DNA of 64,000 nt from Microvelia longipes (taxonomy: Eukaryota; Arthropoda; Insecta; Hemiptera; Veliidae), in assembly GCA_018340805.1 (NCBI GenBank), contig JACMZG010001908.1, forward strand, positions 33,453,239 through 33,517,238. Direction: 5' to 3'. A model generated the notes under the pieces. It was not told where the DNA came from and made no database searches. It was given only the letters and a program-made list of their open reading frames with translations. Shown one piece after another: positions 11,804 to 23,493 of the stretch. The position numbers were made by a program, and so were the translations under genes. Positions within the stretch are counted from its first letter, which is position 1, and every line of letters starts with the position of its first letter.

Positions 11804-11886
11804 AGGCCCGTATTCAAAGACATTTTCCTAACATTCTCCTTGTTTCTTAAGGAGAATGTTAGGAAAATGTCTTTGTATACGGGCCC
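11804..11886. mobile_element. Short PIF/Harbinger-like MITE hairpin, copy 2
   Basis: Hairpin with GGCCCGTATTCAAAGACATT and the complementary arm, homologous to 2383-2463. A clean TTA duplication is not visible here. Confidence 0.55.
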
Positions 11887-13919
11887 GAGTATTGTTACAT
11901 TCTTCTTTATTTCCAAAAGTTGCTATGGCAATTTTACCTACAATAAGTAATAAATGTAAATTTTTGTAAATCATTTGGACGTATGATGAGCAATGAAAGA
12001 GATCTAAAAATCATGTCCAATGACCTACAGTCATCCATGTTTTGTGTGTAAAATTAAAATAATCCAACTTTTATTTAATCTTAAATAATTTTAAAAGTTC
12101 AAACTTTGCCTAAAAGATTTTAGATGTTTGTTGAGAGTCTTAATTATTAGAACTGACAAAAGAGTAAAAAAATACTCTGATACCGAACTGATTAGATTAC
12201 ACTGTTGATATTGTATTATATTGATAATAGTGATTTAAATATTATAATAATATTTAATTATAATTAAATGTAATTATATAAGGTAGTCATTAATATAAGA
12301 ATATTTGTTACTATATGACTGCAATGTAAGACTAAATTGTTTTAAAATATGCTATTTGAAGTATTTGTTTTGTGACTTTGTGTGATAAGAATATTCCTTT
12401 TCCTATTTTTTAATTATTTTCTTTTTAAACCTTAAGTAATATTCAGCAATAAAGTGCATTTTACAACATTTTAACTAATAATTAAGTATTTGTAAGAATT
12501 GTTTAAAAAATTACTGTCTTTTGACTATAAAAATAATATTACTCTGTGAATATGTGATTATTTTGGATTCAAAGTCCACGGCAGTGGCACTATTGCTTAT
12601 TAGAAATTGATAGTAGGATGAACATTGTAATGTGTACACGTTTTTCTTAGTTTTTTTTATTTCTGATGATTTATCTTCAAATTTTTCTCAATAAAATTTT
12701 AGGGTGTTTAGTATTTTTATTTTATTTATGGTTAATAAATTTTATTTTTATTTAATTTAGGCTTACACAAACTCAATCTATTATTACATTTAATAGTTTA
12801 AATTAGTTGCAAAGGGTATTTAAAGTAACTCTTAACAAGGTGATTTTCATAATTATTGTTAAAAAATTCTGTTACTTGTTCATTAATTTTATTTACTTGG
12901 TGAAATAATTATTGACTCACTTAAATCCTCATCTTTTGTATTTTTTGTTTTTGTGATTATTTAAATGAAGTGATGGAATGATTGTTTTCAACTTGTTTTA
13001 TTTTATTTTTTTTTTTAATTCAACTGAGATAAAGTTAATCTCTTGGTAATCAACTATAACACCCTCTAATACTTATGATCTTGTTTCAGATTGTCTAAGA
13101 AGTATTATAAGAGGGTTTGTTGGTGAAGGATGACCTCAGTGACTTGATTCCATCCCTCATCAGCCTGTATTTGGGGGGCTTTAGGAAAACTATTTTTTTA
13201 GAAACTCTGATGGAGGTGAATATTTGTTTATAGTTTAATGTTATTTATATAGTTTAACTTCTTTAGTTTAGGTGTCCTCTAAGATTTTTATGTTTATTTA
13301 TCTTTGTCTTTTATAATTGTATCTATTATTATTTTTTGATTTATGAATATATATCAAAGGGGTCATATAAGCTGAAGAAGTATCCTTATTAGTATTAAGG
13401 GAAGGGGATTTAGCCTTAGTGCACTACCACTTAAAGACTTTTGTACAATCTCTTTGTACATCTAAATTATTTTTGGAGATCTTAGTAAAACATGGAATCT
13501 ACAAGTGACTACTGTATTGAAACCTGAAACACTGCATCAAGTGGTCATTTTAGACCACCCCACCTTTCTTTGGGACTACATTTATTGGATTAAGCTGCCC
13601 AAAACACATTTATGTCATTTTTAGACAACTTTAAAAATATTGTTTCACCTGTAACTTCATAATGTTTTGGACACTCATTCTAAGCTTTTTTTAATTCCTT
13701 TTTAAAAATCATTAAACGCATTACCTTTGATTATGGACTTACCCTCAGGAAAATTGACTTACAAATAATTATAAGCTACTAATTTATAAAAATAGAGCTC
13801 TGAAATCGGATGTTTGGATACAACAATATTTTTCTTACAATTAACTTCAAAAGCGTAAATAAATCTTCAGTTAATCGTGTTTAATTAGTATTAATTTATG
13901 TTAACAAACAATTTTGTCT

Positions 13920-14725
13920 GTTTTCATGCTCATATATAGTAAAATTGATCCACCCCTTCTATATTTTGTTTATTGCTTGCCTTTAAATGTAAATCCAGTG
14001 ACACGTTTACTTGTAAGTCATTTTTTTCTAGATTTTACAAAAAAAATGTTCTTAATTTTATACTTTTACAACACTATACCTGCTTTGTGCCAGTCACACG
14101 TTGGACTGACCATACGGGGCAAGGGCAATATACCCTTTATACTTTTTCTATGAATAAGTCATCTCCCAACCCCATCGTTTCCGTTTGTTGATTTGGTGGA
14201 GTAAACAATGAAAATAACAGCTTGCTTTAAGATTCATCTCCCAACCCCAACTTTTCTGTTTGTTGAGTCATTGGTGTGTTAAAAGAACTGATTGCAATAA
14301 GCTTTTTTTCTTGTGATAATTATGAAAGGTGTTAAAGAACTGATCGCAAAAAGATTTATCTCCCACCCTCATTTCTTCTTATATTTATTTAATGTGGTGC
14401 TAAAAGAACTGATTGTGATAAGATTGCAATGGGTTGCTGTTAACTGTATTTCCAGTACACTTCTCCTTTTGTTAATTTAAATAGGTTCAATGAACTGATT
14501 GCAATAAGATTTATCTCCCAACTCCTTCATTTTGGTTTGCTGATTTATTGGGGTAGTTAATTAACTGATTACAATTTCATTTATTTTCATTATGTTGGTT
14601 TTGAAGGAACATATTGCTACAATGTTTATTTTTCTACCTCTAATTTTTGTTGATTAAACCCTTTTCCCGGCTTGGCCTGGGGGTTTACCCACCAAAATTG
14701 AATTTCTGATTTATATTCTACCCAC
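13920..14725. repeat. Degenerate ~75 bp tandem repeats
   Basis: Repeated motif AACTGATTGCAATAAGATTT, then ATCTCCCAACCCC, then TTTTGTTGATTTA..GGTGTTAAA, at irregular spacing of about 70-110 bp. Related units occur at about 7510-7570, 8640-8720, 26520-26700 and 27490-27690. No gene is visible. Confidence 0.55.
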
Positions 14726-14729
14726 TGTA

Positions 14730-14880
14730 TGTTTTACACTATGATTAAATAAACATCTTTAACTTTAGTGGAAGCGAATTATTTTTCTATATTTCAACAA
14801 TAAACTCATTTCAAAAAATTGACAACTTAAATCCTTCAAAAATAATACAAAAAATAAAATAAATTCCTCGCCTTGCGACA
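14730..14880 (-). repeat. BEL/Pao 3' LTR
   Basis: Starts TGTTTTACAC on + and ends CCTTGCGACA. It is 151 bp long and matches 25609-25759 except for one base. The purine-rich GGCGGGAG just inside, read on the minus strand, is the likely polypurine tract. Confidence 0.9.
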
Positions 14881-14916
14881 CTCCCGCCGAATAAAGTTCA
14901 GATTTCAGTATTTTCT

Positions 14917-15515
14917 TCATTCATTCGCTGAGCATTGAACCTTTTCGCTTTCATCATCTTCTGCATCCCTTTCATTTATTTCGAGAGGTACAATTTTTGA
15001 TATCGACCGTATGACTCTATTACCGCTAGCCAGTCTTATTTCTACTTTTCGGATCTGACCGTCATTTGAAGAAATAGTCTTTTCGATCACCCCTAACTTC
15101 CAATTCAGTCGGGAACATTCTTCTTCCAAAACTACCACCTCCCCGACTCGAAGTTTGTTCGCAGTACCTCTTCCTACATTTCTGTGTCTGTTTGATCTTT
15201 CTCTTAGTATAGTCAGGTAGTCTTTTGCCCATGTTTTCCAAAAATTATTTAGTAATTGCTGGCCTCTCTTCCAAATCATCGTTAATGATACTTTTTCGTT
15301 ATTTAAGTTTAGGTTGTCTTGTTTATATCGGTTTTAAGTCCAATAAAGTGGGCCGGCGTTAAAACATTTGCTTCCGCTTCTTCTGAAGGTACGTGCACTA
15401 ATGGTCTTGAATTTATAACTGATTCAACTTCAGTCAGTACTGTGTACAACTGACTTAAAGTTAATCTAGACCTTCCTATTGTTTTCTTTAAGGCTCTTTT
15501 GACTACACCGACCAT
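14917..15515 (-). pseudogene. pol: BEL/Pao integrase C-terminal part (DUF5641-like)
   Basis: This is the end of the BEL/Pao polyprotein, cut off from the rest by the Gypsy element. The first frame (15515-15309) starts at the ERMVGVVKRALKK block, contains the integrase catalytic glutamate region and LTPAHFIG, then goes out of frame. The second (15279-14917) continues with MIWKRGQQLLNNFWKTWAKD and ends with the KLRVGEVVVL and LASGNRVIRSISKIVPLE blocks typical of the C-terminal DUF5641 region. There is at least one frameshift or stop between them (about 15280-15330). The stretch follows 20306-22660 in the uninterrupted element. Identification is strong from motifs; function is lost. Confidence 0.85.
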
Positions 15516-15546
15516 CCTCTCGAATATATAGCGATAAATACTCTAA

Positions 15547-16007
15547 TAAGGCGCGGTCGAATATCTAGAACGTTGGATCACCAACAAACTTTTTTTATTT
15601 TATTTTGTTCAAAATTTTCAGTAATTAGCCGGATTTGTGATAAATGAAGCCTATTTCCGTAATCTGCACGCTCTTTTGGTTAATTTCAAAGAGAATTTAC
15701 ATTCACTCAACGATTTGTTTTTAATCTAACTTGGTACATACATAACTACTGTTAGACGTCAATATTTTGTGTTATATTTTGACATGTCAACATTGACGTC
15801 TAACAGTAGTTATGTATGTACCAAGTTAGATTAAAAATAAATCGTTGAGTGAATGTAAATACTCTTTGAGATTAACCAAAAGAGCGTCCAGATTACGGAA
15901 ATAGGCTTCATTTATCACAAATCCGGCTAATTACTAAAAATTTTGAAAAAAAATTATAAAAAAAGTTTGTTGGTGATCCAACGTACTAGATATTCGACCG
16001 CGCCTTA
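15547..16007. mobile_element. Palindromic MITE inside the Gypsy 3' LTR
   Basis: Nearly the whole 461 bp is a long inverted repeat. The ends are TAAGGCGCGGTCGAATATCT and its complement, and the arms of about 210 bp meet near 15778. Removing it restores the LTR exactly as in the right copy (CTCTAA joined to TATAGTAG). The true TSD is therefore 0-2 bp (TA) and ambiguous. There is no coding capacity. A TA target would suit a Tc1/mariner-mobilised MITE, but this is inference. Confidence 0.85.
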
Positions 16008-16173
16008 TATAGTAGAATCAACTATGAGATACACTATGAAAAAGATTTTATTCTCTTTTTTGAAAACATTAGACATAATTTGTCAAAATAATAAATAAAT
16101 TTAAAATTCAAAAACCCGCCGATGCTTAAGTCCCTACAGGAATCCCCCTCCTCTTTGAGTCGAAAGCCTGAGA

Positions 16174-16392
16174 CTAGTATTTAAATTTGACTTTCTTTGT
16201 GGATTTTTTGTAGGAACTTAATGCATCGGTATCGCTTTCCGTATAGGCAGGTTTGATTCTATCGATTGAAACTGTTTTTTCAACACCTTTGATAATTAGC
16301 TTATAAGTCTTTTGTCCTCTTTCTTTGACTTCATAAGGCCCTGAATACGGTTGCTGTAGCGGTTTGCGGACTGCATCTTCTGATGAAGACAT
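16174..16392 (-). pseudogene. pol: Gypsy integrase C-terminal tail
   Basis: Short frame with QQPYSGPYEVKERGQKTYKL and VSIDRIKPAY, the SH3-like C-terminal tail of Gypsy integrases. The linking sequence from about 16476 to 16390 reads on in another frame (VEASRHSGK...FVHKDLATCSHVF), so there are two small frameshifts. It lies just before the polypurine tract and 3' LTR. Confidence 0.8.
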
Positions 16393-16476
16393 GAGAACAA
16401 GTTGCTAGGTCTTTGTGAACGAAGCAATTTCGTTTTCCAGAATGTCTTGATGCTTCGACCGGTTTAATGTTTTCCA

Positions 16477-17589
16477 TTATGCTTTTAAGTTTTTACCGAA
16501 CTCGTCCGGAGGAACATAATGCTTGTTGGAGCAAATCATTTCCCCTGGGAGACACAGAACTTTTCCGTATACCAGCTCTGCTGAACTCGCTTGAAGGTCT
16601 TCTTTCACCGCGGCTCGCATTCCTAACAGAACTGATGGCAATGCATCAAGCCATCTTAGTTTTTCGTGGCACTTTAATGCGGCTTTAATTTGTCTATGCG
16701 CTCTTTCTACCATGCCGTTTGTCTCCGGGTGGTAGGCAGTGGTCCTTACTTTTTTTATTCCTAACAGGGTACTTAAAGATTTAAAAAGTTGAGATTCGAA
16801 CTGCTTTCCTTGGTCTGATACAATTACTTGAGGTACACCAAATCGCGAAACCCAGTTAGCATAAAATGCGTTTGCCACCACTTCGGCAGTTATTTCTTCT
16901 AGCGGTATGGCTTCAACCCAACGTGTGTACCTGTCAATACACGTGAGAAGATACTTAAAATTTGCGCACTGTGGTAGTGGTCCTACTAAGTCTATATGCA
17001 CAGTAGCAAATCTATCTTTATCTGGTGGGAATGATGCTAATGGAGCCTTGGTGTGCCTACTGATTTTAGAGCGTTGGCAAGCCAAACAATTTTTTGTCCA
17101 TTCCCGGCAATCTCTTTCTATTCCTGGCCAAACAAACCTCTGTTTAACTAGCTTAGTTGTTGCTTTTCCTCCTGGGTGTGCTAAGTTGTGGATTGATTGA
17201 TAAACGTGTTTCCGGAACCTTGCTGGAATGTATGGTCTGACATTTTTACTAACATCGCAGAACAATCGTTTGTTAGTATTCGGGATGTACGTTAATACTA
17301 GTTTAAGGTTTGTTGTTTTATCTTGTAATAGATTCTTTAGGTCTTCATCCATCTGGTTTTCCGCAATTTCTGCATAGTCTATTGGTGAAGGACTTAATAT
17401 ACTGTTTACTCTTGAGAGCGCGTCGGCAACAATATTTTGGTCACCTTTAATATGTTGGATATCCGTGGTAAACTGTCCGATAAAATCTAAGTATCGAAGC
17501 TGGCGAGGGGAACATTTATCTGCCTTTTGCTTAAATGCAAACGAAAGTGGTTTGTGATCAGTGTACACGCTGAAGTCGCGTCCTTCCAA
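16477..17589 (-). pseudogene. pol: Gypsy RNase H end and integrase
   Basis: Frame of 370 residues. It starts in RNase H ([19 protein letters not shown]). Next comes the integrase zinc-binding H-H-C-C segment (HNLAHPGG ... CLACQRSK), then the DDE core with Asp in HIDLVGPLP, Asp in VSDQGKQFES and Glu in NGMVERAHRQ. All three catalytic residues are visible. The frame ends prematurely at GKNLKA after one base appears lost in an A5 run. It joins the upstream RT frame by another single-base shift near 17597. It would integrate the element if intact; as read, it is broken at both ends. Confidence 0.9.
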
Positions 17590-19370
17590 TAAGTGTCGGA
17601 AATTTTTATTGCCGAATACACTGCTAATAACTCCCTGTCGTATGCACTGTAGTTTTGTTGTGCCTTATTAAGCTTTGTTGAAAAAAATCCTATTGGTCTA
17701 TGACTGTTGTTCTCAATTTGATGAAGGACTGCTCCTAAGGACCTATCTGAAGCGTCTGTCACAAGGAACAGTTTTCCATCAGGTTTAGGGAATGTTAAAA
17801 CGGTAGCATTGGCGAGTTCTGATTTACATGCTTCAAAAGCTCTCTCTGTGTCCTGTTTCCAAATGACTTTGGTGTTATCCTTTTTCTTTTTTGAACCATT
17901 TATTAAATCGCTAATAGGGGCTTGTAGCTCTGAAATATGTGGTATGAACCTGTGGTAGTAGTTAATTAAAGCTAAAAATCTTCTAACCTCTTGAACGGTT
18001 TCCGGCCTTTTAAAGTCCTGTATGGCTTGTAACACGGTGAGGAAGTGGTGCCAATCCATATTTGATAACTGGTATCCTAAAAATGTTACGCTTTCTTTTC
18101 CGAACACGCATTTAGCTGCATTCAAAGCTATCCCAAACTGCTGGAGCCTTTCGAATACTTGTTTTACGTGCTCGACGTGCTCTTCTATTGTCCTAGAACT
18201 TATTAATACATCATCTAAGTACACAAATACAAAATCGAGCCCTCTTAGAACGTTATGTATGAATCTTTGAAACGTCTGGCTAGCGTTTCGGAGGCCAAAA
18301 GGCATTCTCACAAACTCAAATAAGCCGAACGGAGTAATAACAGCTGTTTTAGGAATATCTGAAGTCTCTATTGGTATTTGGTGGTATGCCTTTGTAAGAT
18401 CAAGAGTTGAAAAAATGTATTTCCCGTTTAGACCGTTAGTCAAATCGTGAATGTGTGGCAATGGATACCTGTCTGGGACTGTTATGTTGTTGAGCGCTCG
18501 ATAATCTCCGCAAGGCCGCCAGTCGCCGTTTTTCTTTTCCACCATATGTATGGGACTAGCCCAATTGCTATCTGATGGCCTGCAAATGCCCTGAGCTATC
18601 ATGGAGTCAAACTCCTTTTTAGCATCTAGCAATTTTTTAGGGTCTAGCCGGCGTGCCTTACAAAAAACTGGTGGCCCGTTTGTTTGGATGTGATGAGTAG
18701 TGTTATGTAATACTTCTGCGGGGAGAAAGTCCTTCATTATAACAGGATATTTTGTTCTCAGTAGCTCGTAAAATATACTGTCTTCTTTCATAGCCCTAAT
18801 GATTACTGGTTTGCCTTCTGTGACAGCCACTTTGGATGATACTAGTGTAAGGCCATCTGTTATAACGCCGTTTTTAAGATCTATTATAAGGCCATAGTTG
18901 CTTAGAAAATCCGCACCTAAAATTGGTTGTGGAACGTCTGCCACCAGGAAGTTCCAGTTGAAGTTTCTGCGTAACCCAAGGTTAATTGTAAGTCCAATTT
19001 CACCGAAAGTTCGAATGCCCGTGCCGTATGCCGCGAATATTCTGAAAGCAGGGTCCGGCGATCGCTTTTTAAACCGATTCACGGGTATCACTGACAGATC
19101 TGCTCCTGTATCTACTAGGTACTTCCATCCAGTCGACCTTTCTGCTACACATAAGCGGCTAGAAACTGGTTGGCCCTCTCCGTCACTGCCGCAAGTGAAG
19201 GGCCTTCTCGTTTTTTGATGAAAATGTACATGGTTTGGTGCATTTATAAGCCTTTTCTCCAAATTTTGAGTGGTAATAACAAATATTTTTATCTTGTGAA
19301 GCTGCTCTGCTCGTACTTGGTCTTGATGACGACCTACTTCGTGAGCAACTTCTGCATCTGTATCGGTCAT
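17590..19370 (-). pseudogene. pol: Gypsy protease and reverse transcriptase
   Basis: The frame overlaps the end of gag by about 190 bases in another phase, which fits the gag-pol frameshift known in Gypsy elements. Order of domains: retroviral-type aspartic protease with [13 protein letters not shown]; reverse transcriptase with [25 protein letters not shown] and the catalytic [11 protein letters not shown]; RNase H start with [16 protein letters not shown]. It goes out of frame close to 17597 in the RNase H region, at a run of A. The product would reverse transcribe the element RNA in a virus-like particle. The domains look intact, so the break is recent or a sequence error. Confidence 0.9.
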
Positions 19371-20077
19371 AACTTCTGCCCTCTTCCTGTTGTCCTTTTA
19401 CTATCGCTGCCAGTTCAGCCATTTGTTTACTCAATTCTGTTACTTGACTTGCTAATGTGCCTTCCTTATTTGTTGTTTCGATTGCCATGACTTGGTTTGT
19501 TGTCACTTCGATTATTTTGTCAGCAAGCAAGGAAAGCTTAGTTAGATCTGGTTCTTCGCTGACTGAAAGAACAGTTTGGACTTGAGTTGGCATTCTCTGC
19601 ATGAACAAAGTTTTTAACAGCTCTTCACCTACCTTCGATCCTCCTAGTTCTCTCATTTGTCGTAAGAGATGGCTCGGTTTATTATCTCCTAATTCAACAC
19701 TTGTCAACAGCTGTTTTATTTGCCTTTCTTCTGAGTCAGAGAATTCTTGTAATATTCTTTGTTTTATAGTTTGATACGGATTTAGCAGTGGAGGGGAAGT
19801 TACAATGTCAGCTATTTGAATCATGACATCCATTTCCAATGCGCCCACTACAGTATGAAACATCTTCATCTGTTATACCTGCGGTGACAAACTGGGATTC
19901 GACCTGAATGAACCATAATGCAGGTCTACTTTTCCAGAAGGGTGGGACTCTTACTGCGACTCTATTAATTGACACTACTTCAGTTTGTGGGTTTGGAGTA
20001 GAACTGGTAGTGGTTGCTGTTGCAGGAGTTGGATTAGTGCCGTTATCTGAGCCGGCAGCGTTATCTCCAATTGTCAT
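19183..20077 (-). pseudogene. gag: Gypsy gag
   Basis: The N-terminal frame (20077-19808) starts MTIGDNAAG and has the capsid-like VPPFWKSRPALWFIQVESQF. A frameshift near 19830-19870 leads into the second frame (19869-19183). That frame carries the LLTSVELGDNKPSHLLRQMR and MPTQVQTVLSV capsid blocks, an Arg/Ser-rich tract, and a zinc-knuckle-like C-x-x-x-H...C-x-x-x-C segment ([18 protein letters not shown]). It builds the capsid of the retrotransposon particle. The 5' LTR begins about 80 bp upstream. Confidence 0.85.
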
Positions 20078-20156
20078 AATTGATTGAAGTTACAAAATAA
20101 ATAAAAATTGTAATATTATAAGATACTGATAATTGTTCACTCACGTGAGTCACCAA

Positions 20157-20318
20157 TATAGCGATAGATACTCTAATATAGTAGAATCAACTATGAGATA
20201 CACTATGAAAAAGATTTTATTCTCTTTTTTGAAAACATTAGACATAATTTGTCAAAATAATAAATAAAAAATAAATAAATTTAAAATTCAAAAACCCGCC
20301 GATGCTTAAGTCCCTACA
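20157..20318 (-). repeat. Gypsy 5' LTR
   Basis: 162 bp, ending TCCCTACA on +. It matches the left LTR (15527-15546 plus 16008-16138) apart from one substitution and an 11 bp AT indel. TTGGTGACTCACGTGAG immediately inside on the minus strand is the presumed tRNA primer site; the tRNA is not identified. Confidence 0.85.
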
Positions 20319-20322
20319 AATA

Positions 20323-22660
20323 CACCCCCGGTCCATGGGGCGCGGGGTGTTGTAAAAACCCACTCGATGTTAGATATGTTTCTGTCTCGTTGTAAGTCAT
20401 TCTTTGTCATGTCCTCCGTTAGTATTGTTTTAGCTAAATAAAATTGCTTGGCATTATCTGATAAAATCATCTCCGGTGTTGTACGCCTAGCACAGAATCG
20501 CTTTAAACTTAACAAAAATTCTGCTGTGGTCATATTCCAAACTATTTCTAAGTGTACCGCCCTAGTTGTTAAACATGTATATAAACATACCCAACATTTT
20601 TCATACGGACATTCATTTTTAAGGTACAAAGGTCCGAAAAAATCGATCGCTACATTTCTAAAACTTACGTTTTTGGTGACTCTATAATCAGGTAGTGGAG
20701 GAAATGGCTTTAGTTTAAAACTACGACCGTCTATTTTCTTACATGTGACACATTTTCTTAAAATATTTTTTACAGCTTGTCTCCCTTGTGGGATCCAATA
20801 CTCTTTTCTTACCTCATTTAGGGTGTGGTCAGTCCCTGAATGTAACAATTTTTTGTGGATATCTTTTATCACTAATTTAGTGTAATAATGCTTATTCGGA
20901 AGTAAAATAGGAAATTTCGTTTCATATTTTAACTGAGAATTTTGAATCCGACCTAAACACCTAAGAACTCCATTTTCATCTACCCATAATCCTAGTTTGC
21001 TTACTAATTCATTGTTTTTCTTTTCTAAAATTGAATTGATCTCTTTTGAAAAAACATTACTTTGAATGTATTTTTCCCACATCATTTTACTTTGTATAAT
21101 TTCTGCAATTTTTATAGGTCCTTTTATGTATTGTTGTTTTTTCAACCCTTTCACAAATCTGTTACAATAAACAGTTATTCTTAAAATTTGTTGATGTTCG
21201 TTATATTTTTCTAAAATTAACCCAAATGGTGCTGTATGTATCCTTTCACTTTCCGTCTTCCTGTCCGTGTCGTTTAAATTTACTATTTCAATTTCTTGTG
21301 TTACCTCTGCTTCATTTCCTTTCTGCCCACTTGTTGGCCATTCACTTATCGGGTAAGTGAGCCATTTAGGGCCGTTCCACCACAAATCACGTAACTCCTC
21401 TATTTCTGCTCCTCTCGTTGCTAAATCTGCCGGGGTTTCTTCACTTTTTACGTATCCAAATTTTATCTCTTTGTGATTATTTATTTCCTCTATTCTTCTC
21501 TCAACAAAAACAGGTAAAGGTTTTTTCGATGTTTTCCAATGAAGAACGCACTGTGAATCTGTATACAAGTATGATTGTTTTCCCCTAAAGTTTATACTGT
21601 CGGCCACAAATTTTAATATTCTTACCCCTATTTCTGTTCCTAGTAATTCTAGCCTTGGAATCGAAGTTTCTTTTAAAGGTACTAACCTACATTTTGCAAA
21701 TACAAAAACCGTTTTATTAACGTTTTCCTCTTCGTATACGCCGTAAACTATTGCTGCATAAGCGTACTTGGATGCGTCAGTAAAACAAACAAGTGTCATA
21801 TTTTCACATGTTTCCCCGTAGTATCTTGGTATAGTAAAATTCGGTATGTTAGTCAGATTATTATAAATATGGTCCCATTCTTGTTTCAGGCTGTCATTGA
21901 TTATATCATCCCACTCACATTTCGATAGCCAAATATTCCTAATTAGTATTTTTGCTCCTATCGTACACGCTGAAAACCACCCTAAAGGGTCAAATATTGA
22001 ACTTACAAACTTAACGATTCCTCTTTTCGTATTCGGTGAAGTCTCGAATTTCGCAATATTATTTTTAATTCTCAATATGTCCTTTGTTGTATCCCATGTG
22101 ACTCCCAGCACAGAAACGTTCTCTCCATCTGCTCTATCTTGTACCTGAATTGAATTTTTTACTTTTTCTGAATTCGTTGACCATTCTTGTAAATTCATAT
22201 TGCCCTTTTTGAATATTGCTTTGCCTTCGATGTACAATTCAATCCCTTCTTTTTCCGATTTCGCGCCCAGGATAACATTGTCTACGTATATATTTTCTGA
22301 TATATATAAGGCTAACGTCGTATTTTCTTTATTTAAATGATATTTAACTGTTGCATTTAATAAAAAAGGACTAGATACTAATCCAAATGCGACGCGTGTA
22401 AATCTATACTCGATTAAATTTTCGTCAGATATTGGTTTATTAATATCCTTAACCCAAAGGAATCTTGTAACGTCTCTATCTTCTGAATGTAACCCGATTT
22501 GCAGAAATGCTTTCTCGATGTCGCCTATCAAGCCAACTGCGTAACCTCGAAATCGTAATAGAAGTGTACAAACATCTTCCATCAACACCCGTCCTCTTAA
22601 TAAATTTTCATTCAAACTCTTTTCCGATTTTTTGCTTTTTGCTGAGGCATCGTATACCAC
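20323..22660 (-). pseudogene. pol: BEL/Pao RT, RNase H and integrase N-terminal part
   Basis: Long frame (about 780 residues) opening with VYDASAKSKKSEKSLNENLL, the conserved start of the BEL/Pao RT core. The RT active site is YVDNVILG, the YVDN variant known in this group. RNase H shows CFTDASKYAYAAIVYG, YTDSQCVLHW and ADLATRG. Integrase shows an H-H-C-C finger (LLHSGTDH...CVTCKKID) and two of three catalytic acids (AIDFFGPL and LSDNAKQF). The frame stops at APWTGGVF because the Gypsy element entered there; the last few codons read belong to the Gypsy LTR. The third catalytic residue is in the fragment at 15515. The 5' side connects to 22608-23247 by a one-base shift at an A-run. Confidence 0.9.
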
Positions 22661-23247
22661 CCTTAATTTTGTTGATGAAAGGCGTAACTACTCCGTGGTG
22701 AGGTAAGTAGTGTTTTACTTTTCCCGTAATACATTTTTCATCAATAATTTCTACGATTTCTTTATTTGCTTGATCAATAATTATGTCATTATATCTAACT
22801 AATAACTCTTTATCCATTTTTCTCAGTAGTGACTTCAGTCTATTATACGCCAAATATAATTGTCTGGTAATTCCGGGGGTAATCTCTCCATGGCCATGAT
22901 ACCACATATCGATTATCAATAAATTGAATACTCTCCGAGAATTTATTAATTGCCACATCATCATCAATTATTCCAGGATTTTCCCTTATTCCTATCGATT
23001 CCAGGTCCCATACTTTATTCAAATCTAAATTTTCTTCCTTTATTAATGCTCTGTCAGGTGTGCAAAAACCTAAGTTTTCTCCGGTTTTTATATAAGAACA
23101 AAAACTTAAAGTGTCCTCGTCGTTTCTATTATGTTTCCTTCCGCTAACAATCCACCCGAACTTTGAATCCGCTAGATAAAGTCCTTTACCTAATTCTATT
23201 CTTTGTCTTTCGATTATATCATAAAAGTATCCGTTGCCAAGTAACAC
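22608..23247 (-). pseudogene. pol: BEL/Pao protease-RT linker and RT N-terminus
   Basis: Two overlapping frames (23247-22843 and 22967-22608). The first has LGNGYFYDIIERQRIELGKG followed by DSKFGWIVSG, the typical protease/RT linker of BEL/Pao. The second has LLRKMDKELLVRYNDII and VKHYLPHHGVVTP, the start of the RT fingers. A frameshift lies at about 22850-22960 and another near 22665. They belong to one broken polyprotein. Confidence 0.8.
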
Positions 23248-23493
23248 GTCTATATTTAAGTTTATTTCTGGATTATCTGCAAAGTCTAAATCTTTGTAGT
23301 TTGATTTTATTTCATTTATATACTGTTTGGTTTAAAAATTTTACTATTGTCGGTACCACATTCGCATTTATCTCTATATCTTGTCCATTTTTTGTTTTCA
23401 TACAAAAAGTTACTCTAGGAGCCGAAATTTGAATTGGTTCCTCTGACCCAAACACAAATATTTGTAATTTCTCTGTTTCCTTGATTTTTAACT

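Larger units (their letters stand above)
8740..13920 (+). repeat. Duplicated segment, copy B
   Basis: Diverged direct copy of 2040-5900, interrupted by the foldback element at 9822-11562. After removal of that element the order of shared blocks equals copy A. The C-rich run and the hairpin MITE (11804-11886) just after the insertion are not in the equivalent place in copy A. Confidence 0.65.
15527..20318 (-). mobile_element. Ty3/Gypsy LTR retrotransposon inserted in BEL/Pao
   Basis: Complete-length element on the minus strand, flanked by the 4 bp duplication TATT (minus-strand reading; AATA at 15523-15526 and 20319-20322). The LTR ends are TGTAGGGAC and CGCTATA. Right (5') LTR: 20157-20318, 162 bp. 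Left (3') LTR: 15527-16138, split by a MITE. The LTRs differ by one substitution and an 11 bp indel in an AT tract. A purine tract (AGAGGAGGGGGA on minus) precedes the 3' LTR. Gag, protease, RT, RNase H and integrase are present with several frameshifts. Confidence 0.9.
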
